NCBI GenBank assembly: GCA_013153335.1
Contig: JAADEP010000074.1
Coordinates: forward strand, 1-9,611
DNA length: 9,611 nucleotides
Source of the DNA: Chloroflexota bacterium
GTDB taxonomy: Bacteria > Chloroflexota > Anaerolineae > Anaerolineales > DRMV01
Direction of reading: 5' to 3'
Shown in pieces: positions 5,631 through 9,611 of this stretch (its first letter is position 1; every line of letters begins with the position of its first letter). A program made the translations under genes and the position numbers. Under the pieces are notes generated by a model. The model did no database searches and had not been told where the DNA came from. It was given only the letters and a program-made list of their open reading frames with translations.

Positions 5631-8600
5631 ATGCACCGACGCTTAATCGCGCTTGCTCGCGGCACTGGCTGGCTCTTCGGCTTGACCCTCGGCACGCTTT
5701 GGGTGCACGGCCTGCTGATCGTCGGGCAGGCGTGGGTCTTAAGCCAGCTCGTCGACGCGGTGTTCCTGCGCCACGCGCCCCGGGCGTCCATCGTTCGACT
5801 CGGGGAGCTGCTGCTCGCGGTCCTGACGCTTCGGGCCTTGTTCGCGGGGATACACGAAGTGAGCGCGAAAGCCATCGCTCGCCGGGTCCAGGCCCAGCTG
5901 CGCCGACGCTTGTGGGACCAGTTGCGCCGCTTGGGTCCGGTGTACGCGCGGCAGCAGGGCACCGCGGCCTGGCTCACGGCCGCGCTCGAAGGCGTGGACG
6001 CGCTGGATCCGTATTACAGCCAATACCTGCCGCAACTTGGGGTTGTGGTCCTGGTGCCGCTCACGGTGTTGCTGGCCGTCGCGAGTCAAGATCGCCTGTC
6101 CGCGGGCGTGATGCTGGCGACCGGGCCGCTCATCCCTTTCTTTATGGTGCTCATTGGCAAAGGCGCGGCCGCGTATACCCGGCGCCAATACACGACGTTG
6201 CAACGCCTGGCCGCGTTGTTTTTGGATGCGCTGCAAGGTTTGCCCACGCTCAAGGCCCTGGGCCGCGCGCAAGATTTCGCCCAGGTCCTCGCGGAAGCGA
6301 GCGAGCGATATCGCAAAGCCACGCTGCGGGTCCTGCGCCTGACTTTCCTTTCCGCCTTCGCGCTCGAATTCCTCGCGACCTTAAGCACCGCAGTCCTCGC
6401 GGTAGAGATCGGACTTCGGTTGTTATATGGCCGGATGGCCTTCGCGCCCGCGTTCTTTGTGCTCATCCTCGCGCCCGAATACTATTTGCCCTTCCGCATG
6501 CTGGGTCTGCGTTTTCACGCGGGCATGGACGGCGTCACAGCAGCCGAACGTATCTTCGCGCTCCTCGACACCCCGCGCCCCCAAATGCCGACCCACCGAG
6601 CCGCTAGCGCAAGTCCAATACGCGAAGTGGTGCTCGAAAAGGTGAGCGTGGTCTACCCCGGCGAAACCGAGCCCGCGCTGCGCGAGGTCTCGCTGCGGAT
6701 ACGCGCGGGCGAGCGCATCGCGCTGGTCGGGCCCAGCGGCGCGGGCAAGAGCACCCTGCTCGCGCTGTTGTTGGGCTTCCTCGCGCCCACGCAGGGCCGA
6801 ATCTATACCCGTTTTGAGGACGGCTCAGTGCACGAAGGGCCGCCGCCCCTCGACGCGATCGCTTGGGTTCCGCAAAAGCCGCATCTTTTTCACGACACCC
6901 TCGAAGCGAACTTGCGCCTCGCCAAGCCTGACGCCAGCGAAGCGGAGCTGATGCAAGCGTTGCGCGCGGCCCAGCTTGAGGCTTTCGTACGCGCGTTGCC
7001 CCAAGGGTTGCGCACTTCGGTCGGCGAAGCAGGACATCGGCTCAGCGGGGGTCAGGCGCAACGCGTGGCCCTGGCGCGCGCCTTCCTCAAAGACCCGGCT
7101 TGGTTGCTTTTGGACGAACCCACAGCCCATCTTGACCCAGAAACCGAAGCCCAGCTGACGGCGAGCTTGCTGCGCTTGTTCGCTGGCCGAACTGTGGTGT
7201 TCGCCGCGCACCGCATGACCACCGTCCAGCACGCGACGCGCATTGTGGTCTTGCAGCGCGGCCGGGTGGTCGAGCAAGGCACCCACACGGCGTTATGGGC
7301 GCAAGATGGCGTGTACGCGCGGCTTTATCACGCCGCCATGCAGGCCACCGCGTCTCCCCCGCGGGGCGCGCGCTCGCGCGAGACCCCATCCACGACCGGC
7401 GCCGCATGGGTAGAGTCCTCCACAGTCCTGGCCGCGAGCGCGCCCCATGGGTGGGTGCGCCGCCTGCTTCGTTTCATCCGGGGCACCACGGGCCGGTTCG
7501 CGCTGGCGCTAAGCCTGGCCATCGGTACCATCGCCGCGAACGTCGCGCTGCTGGGCACGTCCGCGTGGTTGATCGCCAAGGCCGCGCTGCGCCCAGGCAT
7601 CGAGCACTTGCAAGTGGCTATTGTTGGCGTGCGCTTCTTCGGCCTTGCGCGCGCGGGGTTACGGTATGCCGAACGTCTAACCGAACACGACGCGACGCTT
7701 CGGGTGCTGCGCACGTGGCGCGTGTGGCTTTACCGCCGCCTAATCCCCCTCGCGCCCGCGCGCTTGCAATCCTACCGCTCGGGTGACGTGCTCACGCGGT
7801 TGATCCGGGATATCGAAACGCTCGAAGCCTTCTACCTGCGCGTGCTCTTGCCCGGATTGACCGCCCTGGGCATTGGCGCCGGCCTGATCTACACCCTGAG
7901 CCGATGGGGACTGACCCTCGGGCTCGCGGCCGGATTGGGCTTTTTCACCGTGGTCGGTTTGCTGCCCGGGCTCGTCCTCCGCTTGAGCCATGAGCCCGCG
8001 CAAGGGGTTGCGGCCGCGCGCGCCCAGCTGGCATCGTTATGGGTGGACGGGGTTCAGGGCCTGGCCGACCTCATGGCCTTCGGTCAGGCTGAGGCCTACG
8101 CGCAGCGGCTGGAACGCGCGGAGGCGAAATACGGCCAACACCAGCTCCGGCTCGTCAAGGTGCAAGCCCTGCATACCACCCTCACATCCCTAATCACGGA
8201 CCTCACCATGGCGACCGTGCTTGGACTCGCGATCCCCATGGTCCTTGGGGGAGAGTTGGCCGGCGAAATGCTGGGCGCGCTGGCCTTGCTTACGCGAGCG
8301 GCCTTCGAGGCCGCGAATCCCATCCCGGCCGCGGCGCAAGCGTGGGAACAGGTACGCGCGGCCGCAGCCCGGGTGTTTTCCCTGGCCGACACGCCACCCG
8401 CGGTGCCCGAAAGGCCGCCATGGCCGGCCGCGCAAGGGCCCCGCGAGCCCAGGCTTCGGGTTCAGGGCCTAACGTTCACCTACCCCCAAACGGACCGGCC
8501 TGCGTTGCGCGACCTCACGCTGACGGTTCCGCCCGGGGCCGTGGTAGCCTTGGTCGGGCCCAGCGGCGCGGGCAAGAGCACCTTGCTCGCGTTGCTGTTG

Positions 8601-9203
8601 CGCTTTTGGGATTACGACCGAGGCAAGATATGGCTCGACCAGACTCCGCTGCGTGCACTGGCCCCAGATCAAGCCCGGACGTACTTCGCCTGGCTCGGTC
8701 AACGCGCCTATCTGTTCAACATGACCGTGCGCGAAAACCTCTTGCTGGCCAAACCCGACGCCAGCCCGCGCGAGCTCGAAGAAGCCGTCCGATGGGCCGG
8801 GTTCGCGGATGTACTCGCGCGACTACCGCGAGGATGGGACACCTACCTGGGCGAACACGGATGGCGACTTTCGGGCGGCGAGCGGCAGCGCTTGGCCTTG
8901 GCGCGCGCGTGGCTTAAGGGCGCCCCCATCTGGCTGCTCGACGAACCCACAGCCTCCCTTGACCCCGTCACCGCGCGCGAACTCACCGAACGACTCCTCG
9001 CCCTCCGCGGGGCGCGCACCCTACTCTGGGTGACTCACCGTATCGCCGAAGCCATGCAAGCCGACTGGGTCGTCGTGCTCGACCAAGGCCGCCTGGTCGA
9101 ACAAGGCCCACCCGCTCGCCTCTGGGCCGCCCGCGGCCTCTTCTGGCGCCTCGCACACATCGAGGGGGCCAGAATGGAAGATCATCTCGACGCCATATCG
9201 TGA
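5631..9203 (+). CDS. cydDC: Fused CydD-CydC ABC transporter for bd oxidase assembly
   Basis: A 1190-residue protein about as long as E. coli CydD (588) plus CydC (573). The CydDC heterodimer is an inner-membrane ABC transporter needed for cytochrome bd maturation, reported to export cysteine/glutathione and, in structural work, to handle heme. Order: CydD membrane domain (about 10-300), NBD1 (about 330-570), linker (about 571-605), CydC membrane domain (about 606-900), NBD2 (about 940-1180). NBD1: Walker A GPSGAGKST 367-375, signature LSGGQ 471-475, Walker B with D495/E496, H-loop H527. NBD2: Walker A 976-984, signature LSGGE 1080-1084, D1104/E1105, H1136. Both ATP sites therefore look competent. 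The CydC half has the typical YAERLTEHDATLRVL segment, whose H686 aligns with the proposed heme-ligand His of E. coli CydC (His85, from memory). The start at 5631 has only a weak GAGG (5620-5623) 7 nt upstream. The fused order matches cydD-cydC operons, and fused forms are known in some Actinobacteria. Confidence 0.95.
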   Translation: MHRRLIALARGTGWLFGLTLGTLWVHGLLIVGQAWVLSQLVDAVFLRHAPRASIVRLGELLLAVLTLRALFAGIHEVSAKAIARRVQAQLRRRLWDQLRRLGPVYARQQGTAAWLTAALEGVDALDPYYSQYLPQLGVVVLVPLTVLLAVASQDRLSAGVMLATGPLIPFFMVLIGKGAAAYTRRQYTTLQRLAALFLDALQGLPTLKALGRAQDFAQVLAEASERYRKATLRVLRLTFLSAFALEFLATLSTAVLAVEIGLRLLYGRMAFAPAFFVLILAPEYYLPFRMLGLRFHAGMDGVTAAERIFALLDTPRPQMPTHRAASASPIREVVLEKVSVVYPGETEPALREVSLRIRAGERIALVGPSGAGKSTLLALLLGFLAPTQGRIYTRFEDGSVHEGPPPLDAIAWVPQKPHLFHDTLEANLRLAKPDASEAELMQALRAAQLEAFVRALPQGLRTSVGEAGHRLSGGQAQRVALARAFLKDPAWLLLDEPTAHLDPETEAQLTASLLRLFAGRTVVFAAHRMTTVQHATRIVVLQRGRVVEQGTHTALWAQDGVYARLYHAAMQATASPPRGARSRETPSTTGAAWVESSTVLAASAPHGWVRRLLRFIRGTTGRFALALSLAIGTIAANVALLGTSAWLIAKAALRPGIEHLQVAIVGVRFFGLARAGLRYAERLTEHDATLRVLRTWRVWLYRRLIPLAPARLQSYRSGDVLTRLIRDIETLEAFYLRVLLPGLTALGIGAGLIYTLSRWGLTLGLAAGLGFFTVVGLLPGLVLRLSHEPAQGVAAARAQLASLWVDGVQGLADLMAFGQAEAYAQRLERAEAKYGQHQLRLVKVQALHTTLTSLITDLTMATVLGLAIPMVLGGELAGEMLGALALLTRAAFEAANPIPAAAQAWEQVRAAAARVFSLADTPPAVPERPPWPAAQGPREPRLRVQGLTFTYPQTDRPALRDLTLTVPPGAVVALVGPSGAGKSTLLALLLRFWDYDRGKIWLDQTPLRALAPDQARTYFAWLGQRAYLFNMTVRENLLLAKPDASPRELEEAVRWAGFADVLARLPRGWDTYLGEHGWRLSGGERQRLALARAWLKGAPIWLLDEPTASLDPVTARELTERLLALRGARTLLWVTHRIAEAMQADWVVVLDQGRLVEQGPPARLWAARGLFWRLAHIEGARMEDHLDAIS
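6724..6755 (+). repeat. 32-bp exact direct repeat, copy 1 (NBD1 Walker A codons)
   Basis: The 32 nt encoding the end of LVGPSGAGKST in the first nucleotide-binding domain are identical to 8551-8582, exactly 1827 nt (609 codons) downstream. Similarity continues beyond the exact match over codons for LLALLL. Confidence 0.9.
8551..8582 (+). repeat. 32-bp exact direct repeat, copy 2 (NBD2 Walker A codons)
   Basis: This is the second copy of the 32-bp match at 6724-6755, in the same reading frame in the second nucleotide-binding domain. Nucleotide identity includes synonymous positions, which is unusual for two anciently diverged domains and may reflect gene conversion or codon bias. Confidence 0.9.
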
Positions 9204-9337
9204 ATTTTCCTCAGAATGAGCATCTGATTGAGCCTGACAACCTTCCTGGCTTAGAGGGGCGCGACGAAGCGGTTTTCTAGAAGGGGTATAATCATGTTAT
9301 CAGCTCTTTGCTCGCGAATCGCTTTTGGAGGTGTCGT
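9204..9337 (+). promoter_or_regulatory. Intergenic promoter region of the solute-binding lipoprotein gene
   Basis: A perfect TATAAT lies at 9287-9292, with a predicted transcript start near 9299 and a leader of about 40 nt. The -35 window (about 9263-9270) has no good match to TTGACA and there is no TGn extension, so an activator may be needed. A short dyad TCAGA-N7-TCTGA (9211-9227) and the palindrome TTCTAGAA (9275-9282), which sits 4 nt before the -10, are possible regulator sites. No clear terminator for cydDC is seen. GGAGGTG at 9327-9333 is the ribosome binding site. Confidence 0.55.
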
Positions 9338-9611
9338 ATGCGTCGAACGCTGTGGTTCTTTGCCTTGGGGCTCATGCTGGTCGCGGCGCTCACAGCTTGT
9401 AGTGGCACGCAAGAAGCCACCCCGGCATCGTCCCAGGCTACCGAGGCCGCATCCGAAGCGCCGGTCACCATCGAGGTGTACTACCCCGTGGCCGTGGACG
9501 CGCCCATTTCCAACATCCTTAAGGGCTACATCGCAGACTTTGAAAAGGAACACCCGAACATCAAGGTCAAGCCCGTGTTCGCGGGCGGCTACGGCGATGT
9601 CAAGACCACCA
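9338..9611 (+). CDS. Extracellular solute-binding lipoprotein of an ABC importer (5' part)
   Basis: The first 91 codons of a gene that runs off the window. Residues 1-21 are a lipoprotein signal peptide: basic MRR, a hydrophobic core, and the lipobox LTAC with C21 as the lipidated cysteine. A tether rich in Ala, Thr, Ser, Glu and Gln (about 22-41) follows. The mature domain starts TIEVYYPV and contains ILKGYIADFEKEHPNIKVKP, typical of family 1 solute-binding proteins of carbohydrate or glycerol-3-phosphate (UgpB-like) importers. Substrate cannot be assigned from this fragment. The protein would be anchored on the outer face of the cytoplasmic membrane, with permease genes probably downstream. 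GGAGG at 9327-9331, 6 nt before the ATG, fixes the start. The gene has its own TATAAT promoter element and is probably independent of cydDC. Confidence 0.9.
   Translation, partial: MRRTLWFFALGLMLVAALTACSGTQEATPASSQATEAASEAPVTIEVYYPVAVDAPISNILKGYIADFEKEHPNIKVKPVFAGGYGDVKTT

Noticed and set aside
5603..6607. 334-codon + strand frame overlapping cydDC
   Set aside because: Arg/Pro/Gly-rich shadow of the CydD membrane domain; no ribosome site and no domain.

Overview
This 9.6 kb window is GC-rich and every credible gene lies on the + strand. It looks chromosomal and housekeeping or respiratory; I see no transposase, integrase, tRNA, rRNA or CRISPR array. The best guess for the source is a member of the Chloroflexota, perhaps Anaerolineae-like. 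The reasons are a response regulator fused to a Roadblock-like domain, a lipoprotein sugar-binding protein with an Ala/Thr/Ser/Glu-rich tether, a short-Q-loop cytochrome bd and a fused CydD-CydC protein. This is inference, and a Thermus/Deinococcus-like or other deep-branching lineage is not excluded.

Layout: (1) 1-184 is an upstream leader, possibly holding the last codons of a preceding gene. (2) 185-1501 encodes a REC-Roadblock response regulator with a long acidic linker and an acidic tail. (3) 1587-2150 is efp (elongation factor P) with an arginine at the ribosome-reaching loop tip. It is followed after only 3 nt by (4) 2154-2795, a zinc-ribbon plus SpoU/TrmH-type RNA 2'-O-methyltransferase. 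(5) 2796-3084 is the cyd control region. It carries a striking array of three 17-bp dyads of the form TTGAC-N7-GTCAA on an exact 19-bp period. (6) 3085-4446 cydA and 4463-5464 cydB encode the two main subunits of a cytochrome bd-type quinol oxidase. (7) 5465-5630 holds two strong hairpins, the second a textbook intrinsic terminator. (8) 5631-9203 encodes CydD and CydC as one 1190-residue ABC transporter polypeptide. (9) 9204-9337 contains a TATAAT promoter element. (10) 9338-9611 is the start of an extracellular solute-binding lipoprotein, cut off by the window end.

How they fit together: cydAB and cydDC form a complete set for making and maturing a bd oxidase. CydAB reduces O2 with quinol electrons; CydDC is the inner-membrane ABC exporter (thiols, and/or heme according to recent structural work) needed for heme assembly of bd oxidases. 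The operator array suggests that cydAB is tightly controlled, and the terminator between cydB and cydDC suggests that the transporter is expressed at a different, probably lower, level. efp and the methyltransferase form a small translation-related pair.

I found no wholly unknown multi-gene system. The items most worth following up are the iterated cyd operator, whose regulator is unknown, and the REC-Roadblock protein.
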